A stretch of DNA of 64,000 nucleotides from Bacillus massiliigorillae. Its GTDB lineage: Bacteria; Bacillota; Bacilli; Bacillales; DSM-1321. Below the pieces are notes generated by a model. It was not told the DNA's origin, did no database searches, and saw only the letters and a list, made by a program, of their open reading frames with translations. The number at the start of each line of letters is the position of its first letter. The first letter of the stretch is position 1. The stretch spans positions 3,080,042 through 3,144,041 of the forward strand of contig NZ_HG428741.1 of NCBI RefSeq assembly GCF_000380245.2, given 5' to 3'. Positions 26,202 to 33,944 of this stretch are shown here, piece after piece. The translations under genes and the position numbers were made by a program.

Positions 26202-28475
26202 ATGAAAACTGCAAAATTTCATCAAGAAATGATTGAGCTAGCGAATTTATCAGCTGAGCTCCTTCAACATACCATTGAACGAGGTAAAAAAGGATTATTA
26301 ACTTGTCCCGTTTGCGGAGATACAGTGCGTCTTTACCTTGGAATAAGTAAGGAACCACATTTCTATCACATTGATAAATCAAAACCTCCTTGTGATTGTA
26401 CGCCTGTAAGCGCCAGTCAACAATTAAAGCAAGATGCATATATCGAAAAAAACGGTTTTCGATTACCTACTTCACGTAGTATTACAAAGGAAATCGAGCC
26501 ATTTGCTTATAAACATTCAAAAAACATTGGTGGAAATCCTGCTTTTTTACCAACAATTCCTAAAAAAAGTGAGCAGGTACATCCTTTTATCATCGCTTTG
26601 CAAAATCAAGGAGTCGTTTTAGATGATGATCAACTAGAAGCTGTGACAACAATTGATGGACCTTTACTTGTTCTTTCAGGAGCAGGTAGTGGAAAAACAC
26701 GTGTACTTACTGCTCGAACAGCCTTTTTATTACAGGCAGCCAATGTAGCGGCTTCCAACATCCTACTCGTTACATTTACTGCGAAAGCGGCGAAGGAAAT
26801 GAAAGAGCGTATGCTTGGTTATCCAAACATCACTCCAGCAGATGTAAATGCTTTAGTATCTGGAACTTTCCATAGTATTTTTTACAAAATCCTATTGTTT
26901 CATGAACGCGAGCGCTGGCAGAGCACAGCACTCATTAAGTACGATTGGGAAAAAGAAAATATGCTAAAAGTTGCTGGACGCGAAAGAGGATTGGACGATA
27001 AAGAGTTTGCCTATGATGGTGCACTTCAACAAATTGGTTTATGGAAAAACTCCCTACTCTTTCCTAATGACATTCGTCCACAAGATAAATGGGAAGAAGA
27101 CTGCTTATACTTATATAAAAAATACGAAAGCCTTAAAAATTCTGCTGGCAAATTTGATTTTGACGATATGCTAATTGGTTGCTATAAACTATTAATTAAT
27201 AATCCTGATATTCTAGAAAAATATCAACATCGTTTTCACTATATACTAATTGATGAGTTTCAAGATATAAACAAAGTACAATATGAACTCATGAAAATGT
27301 TAGCAAAGATATCTAATAATATTTGTGTGGTTGGTGATGATGATCAATCCATCTATTCATTCCGTGGAAGTGATCCATCATTTATCTTACATTTTGAGCG
27401 TGATTTTCCGAAAACTAAAGTCATTAAACTAGCACAAAACTATCGCTCATCTCATGAAATCGTAGCAACTGCCAATCGCATCATTGCTAAAAATGAGAAA
27501 AGAAAAGCAAAAACAATGCTGGCTCAACATGATGAAGGAACAGCTCCTGTACTCTTTTATCCTCACGATGAAGAACAAGAAGCAACTATGATTGTGACAG
27601 ATATTGCTGAAAAAATCGAACAAGGTGCAGACCCTAACGACTTCGCAATTCTTTATCGTACACATACAATGTCTCGGGCTATTTTTGAACGGTTAGCAGA
27701 ATCCAATTTACCTTTTGTCATTGATCAAGATGCAGAAGCCTTTTATCAACGACGAACAGTAAAGAATATGCTAGCTTTTATTCGCTTGAGCTTAAATGAA
27801 GATGATATTGATGCATGTGCTGACCTTTTACCAGCCTTATTCTTGAAGCATGGCTTAATTCAAGAAATAAAAGCACAGATGATTTTACAAGATTGTAATG
27901 CTTTAACTGCTCTTTCGAAAATCAAAACAGGTCATACATTTCAAGAACGAAAACTAGCCAAGCTACCTGGACAAATTCGTAGCTTACAATCCCTTTCACC
28001 ACTTGCAGCTTTAGAGCGTATCGAGAAAGATTTAGGCTTCTCTGATTATGTAAAAAAACGTGGTAATGAGGGAAATAAAATGGAGCGTGGCTCTGACGAT
28101 GTTCGGAATTTAAAAGTCGCAGCCAAACGTTTTACAGATTGTGATTCATTCATTCAACATGCCAATCATATGAGTGCGATGAACAAGGAAGTGAAGAAAC
28201 TATCTAAGCATTTCCCTAAAGCAGTGACACTAACAACCATTCACCGTTCGAAGGGTTTAGAATATAGCAACGTGTATATACTAAGTGCGGTGGATGGAGG
28301 TCTGCCACATGATTATGCGATGGATGACTTCCGTAAAGGGAATAAACATGCTCTTGAGGAAGAACGTCGCCTAATGTATGTAGCCGCAACAAGAGCTCAA
28401 AATCAGCTTTACTTCTCTGTACTTCAAAACAGAGGTGGAAAAACGGCTTATCCATCAAGATTTTTATATATTTAA
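26202..28475 (+). CDS. yjcD: YjcD, UvrD/PcrA-like ATP-dependent helicase with N-terminal zinc motif
   Basis: A 757-residue superfamily 1 helicase. The first 70 residues carry CPVCGD and a later His/Cys set (HFYH, CDC), a zinc-binding layout resembling the CoiA N-terminus. Helicase motifs in order: Q-motif LDDDQLEAV, Walker A GAGSGKT, DEFQDIN, GDDDQSIYSFRGS, NYRSS, and TIHRSKGLEY near the C-terminus. It corresponds to B. subtilis YjcD and is next to spoVIF, as there. Start at ATG 26202 after GAGGG. Role in DNA repair or recombination is inferred. Confidence 0.93.
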   Translation: MKTAKFHQEMIELANLSAELLQHTIERGKKGLLTCPVCGDTVRLYLGISKEPHFYHIDKSKPPCDCTPVSASQQLKQDAYIEKNGFRLPTSRSITKEIEPFAYKHSKNIGGNPAFLPTIPKKSEQVHPFIIALQNQGVVLDDDQLEAVTTIDGPLLVLSGAGSGKTRVLTARTAFLLQAANVAASNILLVTFTAKAAKEMKERMLGYPNITPADVNALVSGTFHSIFYKILLFHERERWQSTALIKYDWEKENMLKVAGRERGLDDKEFAYDGALQQIGLWKNSLLFPNDIRPQDKWEEDCLYLYKKYESLKNSAGKFDFDDMLIGCYKLLINNPDILEKYQHRFHYILIDEFQDINKVQYELMKMLAKISNNICVVGDDDQSIYSFRGSDPSFILHFERDFPKTKVIKLAQNYRSSHEIVATANRIIAKNEKRKAKTMLAQHDEGTAPVLFYPHDEEQEATMIVTDIAEKIEQGADPNDFAILYRTHTMSRAIFERLAESNLPFVIDQDAEAFYQRRTVKNMLAFIRLSLNEDDIDACADLLPALFLKHGLIQEIKAQMILQDCNALTALSKIKTGHTFQERKLAKLPGQIRSLQSLSPLAALERIEKDLGFSDYVKKRGNEGNKMERGSDDVRNLKVAAKRFTDCDSFIQHANHMSAMNKEVKKLSKHFPKAVTLTTIHRSKGLEYSNVYILSAVDGGLPHDYAMDDFRKGNKHALEEERRLMYVAATRAQNQLYFSVLQNRGGKTAYPSRFLYI

Positions 28476-28496
28476 CAAAGAGCTTAAAAAAACGTA

Positions 28497-28548
28497 AGAG
28501 GCGTCTCAAAAGTGATTTTTCATTACTTTTAGGACTGCCTCTTTTTTT
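28497..28548. terminator. 3' hairpin (family member B) between yjcD and spoVIF
   Basis: GAGGCGTCTCAAAAGTGA on the left pairs imperfectly with the right arm ending in GCCTC, followed by eight T on the plus strand. It lies between convergent genes. Its left flank AACGTAAGAGG resembles the flanks of members D and F. Confidence 0.85.
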
Positions 28549-28566
28549 TATTAAGTACTTAATGCA

Positions 28567-28821
28567 TTATTTCTTATTAATCATCTTAGATATTGTACCA
28601 AAATCAAGCTGTTTTCCATCATTAACAATTGATTGTACAATTTTATCTTCTAGCTCTTGATTAACAGGCTTACCAGCCATTTGAGATACTCGTTGAATCA
28701 CACCGCGCACCGTATTTTCATCTTTAAAATTTGCACCTTGCAAAGAATTCGCTAAATCCATAACATCCTTCATATTAACGCCCGTTTTCTTTTCCATGTT
28801 TTTAAAAAAATGAGAATCCAT
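28567..28821 (-). CDS. spoVIF: Stage VI sporulation protein F
   Basis: An 84-residue protein matching SpoVIF (YjcC), needed for late spore coat assembly and for full GerE activity in B. subtilis. Sequence hallmarks are FFKNMEKKTGVNMKDVM and DGKQLDFGTISKMI. A sigma-K-type promoter lies 27 bp upstream, as expected for a mother-cell gene. The position next to yjcD is conserved. Confidence 0.95.
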   Translation of the reverse strand: MDSHFFKNMEKKTGVNMKDVMDLANSLQGANFKDENTVRGVIQRVSQMAGKPVNQELEDKIVQSIVNDGKQLDFGTISKMINKK

Positions 28822-28847
28822 ATTTGAGCCCTCCTTTTCTGTATGGT

Positions 28848-28875
28848 TATTGTATGAACTTCTTTCTAAAGTGTT
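28848..28875 (-). promoter_or_regulatory. Sigma-K-type promoter of spoVIF
   Basis: On the minus strand AACA (complement of 28872-28875) and CATACAATA (complement of 28848-28856) are separated by 15 bp, matching the sigma-K consensus mACm / CATAnnnTA. Confidence 0.75.
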
Positions 28876-28943
28876 CCTGTTAAACAGCCAAAAAACATTT
28901 CATTTTTCATTTAACATTTGGCAAATGACACTTTCTCGTCCAT

Positions 28944-28971
28944 AACAAATTCACCACAAATACATATGATA
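28944..28971 (+). promoter_or_regulatory. Sigma-K-type promoter of the Asn/Ser/His-rich protein gene
   Basis: AACA (28944-28947) and CATATGATA (28963-28971) are separated by 15 bp. The start codon follows about 30 bp later. Confidence 0.75.
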
Positions 28972-29001
28972 GGGTGAGACATTTACAAGGAGGTTAAATC
29001 T

Positions 29002-29466
29002 ATGCCAAGGAATGATAAACACGAATCGTCCAGCCAAAACAATCGCAAAAATAATAAGCACGAATCATCCAGCCAAAACAATCACAAAAATAATAAGCAC
29101 GAATCATCCAGCCAAAACAATCACAATAACGATCATGACTGTCGCCATAAAAATAATCGCCGAAATAATAGATGTAATAATAGACGTCGAAATAACAATC
29201 ACTGGTTGTGGGGGAATAACAATTGCTGGCGCTGTAGACAAATGAATAACAATGATGAAAGTAGCTGTCATTACCAAGATGAATCCAGTCATTGGGACAG
29301 CAGCAACTGTCGCGACAACGAATCTAATCATCGCGAAAGCTCTAACCACCATTCTGGAAAAGGTAATCGTAAACATCACAATAACAACAATGGTCACTGG
29401 CTTGAAAATTGTTGGTGCGATAGCTGCAGTTGCATTGAAGTTAGAGTCTTTACAATTAAATACTAA
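29002..29466 (+). CDS. Asn/Ser/His/Arg-rich repeat protein, probable spore coat component
   Basis: A 154-residue low-complexity protein made largely of Asn, His, Ser, Arg and Cys. It begins MPRNDKHESSSQ and contains three tandem 13-residue units (KHESSSQNN plus HKNN-like), then Arg/Asn blocks, then a Cys/Trp-rich end (ENCWCDSCSC). Strong ribosome site AAGGAGG and a sigma-K-type promoter precede it. Its place between spoVIF and the other coat genes and its composition suggest a late coat or crust protein, functionally like CotG-type basic repeat proteins, though no homology is evident. The antisense frames here are shadows of the repeats. Confidence 0.75.
   Translation: MPRNDKHESSSQNNRKNNKHESSSQNNHKNNKHESSSQNNHNNDHDCRHKNNRRNNRCNNRRRNNNHWLWGNNNCWRCRQMNNNDESSCHYQDESSHWDSSNCRDNESNHRESSNHHSGKGNRKHHNNNNGHWLENCWCDSCSCIEVRVFTIKY
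29017..29133 (+). repeat. Three tandem 39-bp repeats inside a coat-type gene
   Basis: Three in-frame copies of 39 bp begin at 29017, 29056 and 29095, encoding KHESSSQNN-type units; copies 2 and 3 are almost identical and copy 3 diverges at its end. They are coding repeats with no spacers, not a CRISPR array. Confidence 0.9.
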
Positions 29467-29482
29467 TTCATCACAAAAAAAT

Positions 29483-29515
29483 AAAATCCCAAAAGAAATT
29501 CTTTTGGGATTTTTT
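29483..29515 (+). terminator. Terminator of the Asn/Ser/His-rich protein gene
   Basis: AAAATCCCAAAAG pairs perfectly with CTTTTGGGATTTT and a T-run follows. Confidence 0.92.
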
Positions 29516-29672
29516 CTTGTACACCATTCTACGCATTATGATGAGTGAAAAATAATTTATATAAGTTGATACGCATAATAAAAAGCACGTAGATCATAAC
29601 TCTAAATGCTTAATAAATTACCTGTATGTAAGAGCGTAAAATAGAAAATCTTTTTCATATTTATTCTAAAGT

Positions 29673-29700
29673 AAAACGGAACAGCTTCCTGTTCCGTTTT
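29673..29700 (-). terminator. Terminator of the YjcZ-family gene
   Basis: AAAACGGAACAG and CTGTTCCGTTTT are perfect complements with a 4-nt loop, 6 bp after the stop codon. Confidence 0.88.
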
Positions 29701-29705
29701 AAAGT

Positions 29706-29864
29706 TTAGAAGCAGAAAGATGCTCCTACAATAATTAACAAAATAAACAATACAACGATTAATACAAATGTTGAGCCAAATCCGCCACAACCAGTACCGC
29801 CGCCATAACCATATCCACCACAAGCACCGCCGTATCCGCCGTATCCACCGTAGCCACCGTACAT
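29706..29864 (-). CDS. YjcZ-family sporulation protein
   Basis: A 52-residue peptide: a Gly/Tyr-rich N-terminal half (MYGGYGGYGGYGGACGG) followed by a hydrophobic segment FVLIVVLFILLIIVGASF, the hallmark of the YjcZ/YnzH family of small sporulation membrane peptides. Start at ATG 29864 after GAGGTGAAGGGA. A sigma-K-type promoter lies 33 bp upstream. Function unknown. Confidence 0.9.
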   Translation of the reverse strand: MYGGYGGYGGYGGACGGYGYGGGTGCGGFGSTFVLIVVLFILLIIVGASFCF

Positions 29865-29896
29865 TCCCTTCACCTCGCTTTCGCTTAGTTCTTTTC

Positions 29897-29925
29897 TAAC
29901 ATATGTCAAAAGAAGGGAATATGTT
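29897..29925 (-). promoter_or_regulatory. Sigma-K-type promoter of the YjcZ-family gene
   Basis: On the minus strand AACA (complement of 29922-29925) and CATATGTTA (complement of 29897-29905) are separated by 16 bp. Confidence 0.7.
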
Positions 29926-29950
29926 TGGGCTTTTCCCCAGAGGCTAAAAG

Positions 29951-30115
29951 AAAAACCGGCACCGGTCCTTTTGGATTTAGAATTTACTTCTTGATTTAGC
30001 TTCTAATCCAAAAGGAGACATGCGGCAGGCATAAGACGAGCTGTTCTTGAAAACCTGCTTTTGATTTTCAAAACAGAACGGCTTATGACCGAGCATGTCA
30101 GGTGTAAGGTTAGAC
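29951..30115. repeat. Multi-hairpin element downstream of the spoVA operon
   Basis: Three hairpins lie in a row. The first, ACCGGCACCGGT within 29951-29972, occurs identically over 22 bp at 55556-55577. The second pairs TCCTTTTGGATTTAGAA with TTCTAATCCAAAAGGA (one bulge). The third joins GACATGC to GCATGTC around CATAAG/CTTATG and has a central core similar to the repeat at 52479-52768. It may be a mobile or RNA element inserted after spoVAEb. Confidence 0.7.
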
Positions 30116-30139
30116 AGAAAAAATCCAGCAACGGTCTTT

Positions 30140-30496
30140 TTAACTCTTTGGCTTAAAGATTAATGCAGCAATAAACCCAAAAATAATTGCAGAGGAAATA
30201 CCCGAGCTAGCTATTTCAAACATACCTGTTATGACACCAATAAGTCCATGAGCTTCCGCCTCCTGCATAGCACCATGCACAAGAGTATTTCCAAAATTCG
30301 TAATAGGAATTGTTGCTCCAGCACCAGCAAAATCCGCTAATGGCTCATACCAACCAAATCCATCTAATATAGCACCAGCTACAACAAGTGAGCTCAAGGT
30401 ATGTGCTGGCGTCAATTTCGCTACATCAAATAATAATTGACCTACTACACATATTAATCCACCTACAACAAATGCCCAAAAAAACATTGGTAACAT
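30140..30496 (-). CDS. spoVAE: Stage V sporulation protein AE (SpoVAEb type)
   Basis: A 118-residue membrane protein with three to four hydrophobic segments, matching SpoVAEb. The core sequence DGFGWYEPLADFAGAGATIPITNFGN is typical. Together with SpoVAC and SpoVAD it forms the inner-membrane channel that loads calcium dipicolinate into the forespore and releases it in germination. It is the last gene of this operon, 26 bp after spoVAD. Confidence 0.93.
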   Translation of the reverse strand: MLPMFFWAFVVGGLICVVGQLLFDVAKLTPAHTLSSLVVAGAILDGFGWYEPLADFAGAGATIPITNFGNTLVHGAMQEAEAHGLIGVITGMFEIASSGISSAIIFGFIAALIFKPKS

Positions 30497-30522
30497 CTAG
30501 TTTCACTACCTTTCTACTTCAT

Positions 30523-31548
30523 TCATGCTTGCCATTCAATTGCAGCTGCGTGAGCAATACAAGGGATTGTTTCACCTTGCTGAAAAGATAACGGTGATAG
30601 TAATGCACCTGTACTCACCAATAAAATACGCTTGTAAGTACCCTTTTTCATTTCATTCAATAAATGACCATACAAAACCGTAGCCGAGCAAGCAGCACCA
30701 CTTCCTCCAGCAAATACTTCTTGTTTCTGATCATCACTATAAATGAGCATGCCACAATCTAAAAAACGATCTCTATCAATGGCAAATCCTTTTTCTTGCA
30801 TAAGATCAAACGCCACATTATGCCCAATACATCCAAGGTCACCAGTAATAACAGCATCGTAATAATTTGGACCTAATCCTAAATCTTTATGGTGAGCCAT
30901 AATCGTATCTACTGCCGAAGGAGCCATCGCTCCACCCATATTAAATGGATCCGTTAATCCCATATCTACAACCTTACCTAATGTCGCCGCTATCACTTTA
31001 TGAGTAGGCTGTTTAATATGCATACTGCTTCCTACTAAAGCTACACCAGCACCCGTAACAGTCGATTGTGCGCTTGGAGGTTTCTGCCCTCCATAATCAT
31101 TCGGATAGCGAAATTGTTTCTCTACAGCCGCTTTATGACTCGATGCTCCAGTAATAATATGATTAGCTCCTCCATAATTTACGATAAAGGAAGATAAAGC
31201 CAGCCCTTCCATAGACGTCGCACAAGCTCCAAACAACCCAACATATGGAATACCATTTGTACGAGCTGCAAAACTCGTTGGTGTAATTTGATTAATTAAA
31301 TCGCCTGCAAAAAAAAATTCCACTTCTTCCTTTGACATATTTCCTTTTTGTAAGGCAATAGCTATCGCATCTTCAAGCAATTTTCGATGTGCTTTTTCTA
31401 ATGTCGTTTCATTTAAATAATTGTCATCGTAAAGAAGGTCAAAATCATTCGCTAATCGTCCTTGTCCTTCCAGCTTTCCACCTGTTACACCAGTTGCTAA
31501 TATTGCAGGCGCATGTTTAAAAATCCATGATTGTTTACCTGCTAACAT
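30523..31548 (-). CDS. spoVAD: Stage V sporulation protein AD
   Basis: A 341-residue soluble protein with a thiolase-like fold that binds dipicolinic acid. Conserved SpoVAD segments include LLYDDNYLNETTLEKAH, FGACATSMEGLAL, FRYPNDYGGQKPPSAQ, and PFNMGGAMAPSA. Length is normal for the family. Its ATG follows the spoVAC stop by 3 bp. It acts on the surface of the spore inner membrane with the neighbouring channel subunits. Confidence 0.95.
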   Translation of the reverse strand: MLAGKQSWIFKHAPAILATGVTGGKLEGQGRLANDFDLLYDDNYLNETTLEKAHRKLLEDAIAIALQKGNMSKEEVEFFFAGDLINQITPTSFAARTNGIPYVGLFGACATSMEGLALSSFIVNYGGANHIITGASSHKAAVEKQFRYPNDYGGQKPPSAQSTVTGAGVALVGSSMHIKQPTHKVIAATLGKVVDMGLTDPFNMGGAMAPSAVDTIMAHHKDLGLGPNYYDAVITGDLGCIGHNVAFDLMQEKGFAIDRDRFLDCGMLIYSDDQKQEVFAGGSGAACSATVLYGHLLNEMKKGTYKRILLVSTGALLSPLSFQQGETIPCIAHAAAIEWQA

Positions 31549-31551
31549 AAT

Positions 31552-32019
31552 TTAGCCCCCTATCCCTGTCACTAGTGTCTTAATGAGTGCCACAAAGAAA
31601 GCGGAGACAACGCCAAAAACAATAACTGAACCTGCCAACTTGAAAATATTTCCTCCTACACCAAGTACTAATCCTTCTGCCCGATGTTCAATAGCAGCAG
31701 AAATAACAGCATTACCAAAACCAGTTACTGGTACAGCGCTTCCGGCCCCACCAAGCTGCCCAATTTTCTTATATATTCCAAATCCCGTTAATAACATTGA
31801 GATAAATACCATTGTTGCTACCGTTGGATTACCTGCTGTTTGCTCAGTAAAATTAAAAAAATAAATATAAAAGTATGTAATACCTTGTCCAATGAAACAA
31901 ATAGTGCCTCCAACAAGAAAAGCTTTTATACAATTTTTCATTAATGGTCGCTTAATTTCATCTTTTTTCTGTAGTTCTTTATATTTCTCTTGCTGTGGTG
32001 TTAAATCTTGTTTACTCAT
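31552..32019 (-). CDS. spoVAC: Stage V sporulation protein AC
   Basis: A 155-residue membrane protein with about four to five hydrophobic segments; in B. subtilis SpoVAC acts as a mechanosensitive channel in dipicolinate release. Family signatures are KAFLVGGTICFIGQ and GGAGSAVPVTGFGNAV. It follows the lipoprotein gene by 13 bp and precedes spoVAD by 3 bp. Only AC, AD and AEb are present; the AA, AB, AEa and AF genes of the full operon are absent here. Confidence 0.95.
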   Translation of the reverse strand: MSKQDLTPQQEKYKELQKKDEIKRPLMKNCIKAFLVGGTICFIGQGITYFYIYFFNFTEQTAGNPTVATMVFISMLLTGFGIYKKIGQLGGAGSAVPVTGFGNAVISAAIEHRAEGLVLGVGGNIFKLAGSVIVFGVVSAFFVALIKTLVTGIGG

Positions 32020-32032
32020 CTACCCTACCTCC

Positions 32033-32515
32033 TCACGTCATTTCTTCTTGTAGCTTAATGATTTTCTTAAACTCTTTCCTTGCTTTATCGCGTGAATATT
32101 TTTCATCCTTTAAATCCTCATTTAATTCAACTGCTTCTAAAAAAATCTTATAATCACTTGATACAGTGAAATTATGATCCTTATATTTATCTTCTAGCTT
32201 TTTGTTTAACTCTTTTTCAATTTTTTTCATTTTGAACCGCTTCATATGCTTTACTTTATAAGCCACTAACACACGTTTTTTCCCTGTAATAATGGCAACA
32301 TCATATATATCAGGAAAAGAAAGAACATATTTTTGTAGCTCCTCTGCAAATTTAAATTCCTCTGGTGTTTCGTATAGCACGGCCGGATGTGGATTAGTTG
32401 TCTTAAATAATGCCATTTTAGCTTCTCCTTTCTTTTTCGCTCCCTCACATCCCATCGTGAAAAACACAGCACAAATTGCTGATACAATTAATAAATACCG
32501 TAATAAATCTTTCAT
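32033..32515 (-). CDS. YhcN/YlaJ-type sporulation lipoprotein heading the spoVA operon
   Basis: A 160-residue lipoprotein: signal peptide LLIVSAICAVFFTMGCEG with the lipobox Cys at about residue 22, then a basic domain with VLSFPDIYDVAIITGKKRVLVAYKV, the pattern of YhcN/YlaJ sporulation proteins. YhcN-type lipoproteins are known from spore inner membranes and from accessory spoVA operons linked to spore resistance. Start at ATG 32515 after GGAGTGAAATA. It is first in the operon; the terminator at 32591 separates it from the gene upstream, so its promoter must lie within about 75 bp. Confidence 0.82.
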   Translation of the reverse strand: MKDLLRYLLIVSAICAVFFTMGCEGAKKKGEAKMALFKTTNPHPAVLYETPEEFKFAEELQKYVLSFPDIYDVAIITGKKRVLVAYKVKHMKRFKMKKIEKELNKKLEDKYKDHNFTVSSDYKIFLEAVELNEDLKDEKYSRDKARKEFKKIIKLQEEMT

Positions 32516-32590
32516 TATTTCACTCCTTACAACTCTTCCTACTTTTTTATGATTTACAAACAACCAAAAAATATAAGAAAAAGGACAAAA

Positions 32591-32613
32591 AAAAGAATGC
32601 CTCTAAGCATTCT
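32591..32613 (-). terminator. Terminator of the Cys/Lys peptide gene
   Basis: On the minus strand AGAATGC, a 6-nt loop, GCATTCT and then eight T form a classic intrinsic terminator, 24 bp after the stop codon at 32638. Confidence 0.92.
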
Positions 32614-32637
32614 CTAGCGCATACATATATTATCTAA

Positions 32638-32757
32638 TTAGTATGTTTTCTTCTTTTTACCACAGCCACAATCATCTTTCTTTTTTTTATAACTCGAATC
32701 CTTTTTTTGTTGCTGGGCATTTTGTGCTTGCTCATTTGATAGCTTATTTTGCTTCAT
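32638..32757 (-). CDS. Small Lys/Gln-rich peptide with CGC motif, sporulation-controlled
   Basis: A 39-residue peptide beginning MKQNKLSNEQAQNAQQQK and ending DDCGCGKKKKTY. I do not recognise a named family. It is very basic with one CxC motif. Start at ATG 32757 after GGGAGGTG. A sigma-K-type promoter 44 bp upstream and its own terminator argue that it is a real mother-cell gene rather than chance. The longer in-frame extension upstream spans that promoter and has no ribosome site. Confidence 0.75.
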   Translation of the reverse strand: MKQNKLSNEQAQNAQQQKKDSSYKKKKDDCGCGKKKKTY

Positions 32758-32801
32758 GATGCACACCTCCCAAAAAACATTTCGATTGTAATGGTATACA
32801 G

Positions 32802-32829
32802 TAACATATGAATAACGAACAAGCATGTT
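32802..32829 (-). promoter_or_regulatory. Sigma-K-type promoter of the Cys/Lys peptide gene
   Basis: On the minus strand AACA (complement of 32826-32829) and CATATGTTA (complement of 32802-32810) are separated by 15 bp. Confidence 0.75.
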
Positions 32830-32856
32830 TCATTCAAATGCCTAAAATTCACAAAA

Positions 32857-33213
32857 TTAATCGTCAATATAGTGTTGTACCAAGGTTTCTAATATGGAGG
32901 CAAGCCCTGCTACAGCCAATATCACAATTAAAAAACCTGACCAATATGAAAAAAAATAAGACAAACAAACTATAAAAATTGCAATCCAAACGCCTGTACA
33001 CCAATAACAACTTAAAAGCTGTCCTATAAATCCCTTAATACCCTTCTTCTTCGGAACAATATATGTTTCAATTTCACCTTTTTCGTTCTTCTCATCCTCT
33101 TCTTCAAAAAAGGGTTTTCTTAAAAAAGCTGTGATTTTATCATAGACGATTAATCGTGTTAATCGAAAGCTAGCTAGTGATAATAATATAAAATCCAACA
33201 TCGAATCGATCAT
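32857..33213 (-). CDS. yjcA: YjcA, DUF1360 sporulation membrane protein
   Basis: A 118-residue membrane protein of the DUF1360 family. Features are FRLTRLIVYDKIT near the N-terminus, a charged loop (about residues 35-57), and CYWCTGVWIAIFI with the conserved Cys pair, then two more hydrophobic segments. It matches YjcA of B. subtilis, which lies in the same coat gene neighbourhood. Start at ATG 33213 after TTGGAGGAAGATA. Role in sporulation not defined. Confidence 0.9.
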   Translation of the reverse strand: MIDSMLDFILLSLASFRLTRLIVYDKITAFLRKPFFEEEDEKNEKGEIETYIVPKKKGIKGFIGQLLSCYWCTGVWIAIFIVCLSYFFSYWSGFLIVILAVAGLASILETLVQHYIDD

Positions 33214-33254
33214 TATCTTCCTCCAATTTTTTTGCTAACAGGCATTTAAGATAA

Positions 33255-33266
33255 AAATAGGCGGGT
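33255..33266 (+). promoter_or_regulatory. Candidate GerE site upstream of cotZ
   Basis: AAATAGGCGGGT fits the GerE consensus RWWTRGGYNNYY at most positions. It lies about 75 bp before the cotZ start codon; the region between has a CATACTCTG that is one base off a sigma-K -10. Confidence 0.4.
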
Positions 33267-33341
33267 AACTCATTCATTTTAAGACGGTCCTTCATACTCT
33301 GTAAGTGATAGGAGTCAAATAATTTTCTAGGAGGAATACGG

Positions 33342-33887
33342 ATGAGTTGTGGACATAATGAATTCTCAAACGACTGTGTATGTTCTACTTTAATATCGGT
33401 AGCTGAAGCTCAAGAAAGAATTGAAGAAGACTGCAGAACCGGTTGTATGCAATCAATTGACGAGCTAAAAGGTCGTTTAAAAATGAGAAACTTTGATACA
33501 ATTCCTGTTCTATTGTCGTGCAATTGTAACCCATTTTCAGCTGCAGGAGCTGTAAGGAGCCACTGTGGTGAAAAAATGTTCAATGTAGTTAGAAGTTTCT
33601 TATTCCGTGTAAATTTTGTGGATGAAGATACTTGCTGTGCTACACTTGAATTGTTAAAGCCAGTAAAGTTCCACCGTCATCATGACGAAAGCCATGAAAT
33701 GAGTCATAATGACAGCAGTAGCCATCATGATAATTCAGATTGCTGCGAAACTGCTTACGACGAGTTTTTAGAAGCGCTTAATTGCGCTAAAAAAATTGTT
33801 CGTACAGGTATTTGTGTTACAGTAGATTTAAAAGCTATGACAGCGGCTACTTGCTTACCACCAATACACACAAACCAAACTTTCTAA
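33342..33887 (+). CDS. cotZ: Spore outer coat/exosporium protein of the CotZ/CotY/ExsY family
   Basis: A 181-residue Cys-rich morphogenetic protein. It shows the family plan: CVCSTLISVAEAQERIEEDCRTGC near the N-terminus, SCNCNPFSA in the middle, VRSFLFRVNFVDEDTCCATLELL, and GICVTVDLKAM near the end. These proteins form disulfide-linked lattices in the crust or exosporium. An unusual stretch around residues 110-135 is rich in His, Ser and Asp and could bind metals. Start follows AGGAGG. It is convergent with the cotO-like gene, as in B. subtilis. Confidence 0.93.
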   Translation: MSCGHNEFSNDCVCSTLISVAEAQERIEEDCRTGCMQSIDELKGRLKMRNFDTIPVLLSCNCNPFSAAGAVRSHCGEKMFNVVRSFLFRVNFVDEDTCCATLELLKPVKFHRHHDESHEMSHNDSSSHHDNSDCCETAYDEFLEALNCAKKIVRTGICVTVDLKAMTAATCLPPIHTNQTF

Positions 33888-33898
33888 TTACTCGGGTG

Positions 33899-33930
33899 AA
33901 GGCTACTGATTTCAGTAGCCTTATTTTTAC
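33899..33930 (+). terminator. Terminator of cotZ
   Basis: GGCTACTG, ATTT, CAGTAGCC, then TTATTTTT. It begins 11 bp after the stop codon and lies between two convergent genes. Confidence 0.9.
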
Positions 33931-33944
33931 TTTTTATAAGAACA

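Noticed and set aside
29017..29133. Regular short repeats that could be taken for a CRISPR array
   Set aside because: The units are directly tandem with no spacers, in frame with a coding sequence, and encode KHESSSQNN-type residues. The same holds for the 24-bp repeats at 37016-37255.
29104..29397. 97-codon antisense frame rich in Val, Ile and Thr
   Set aside because: It is the complement of the Asn/His/Ser codon repeats of the real gene on the plus strand.
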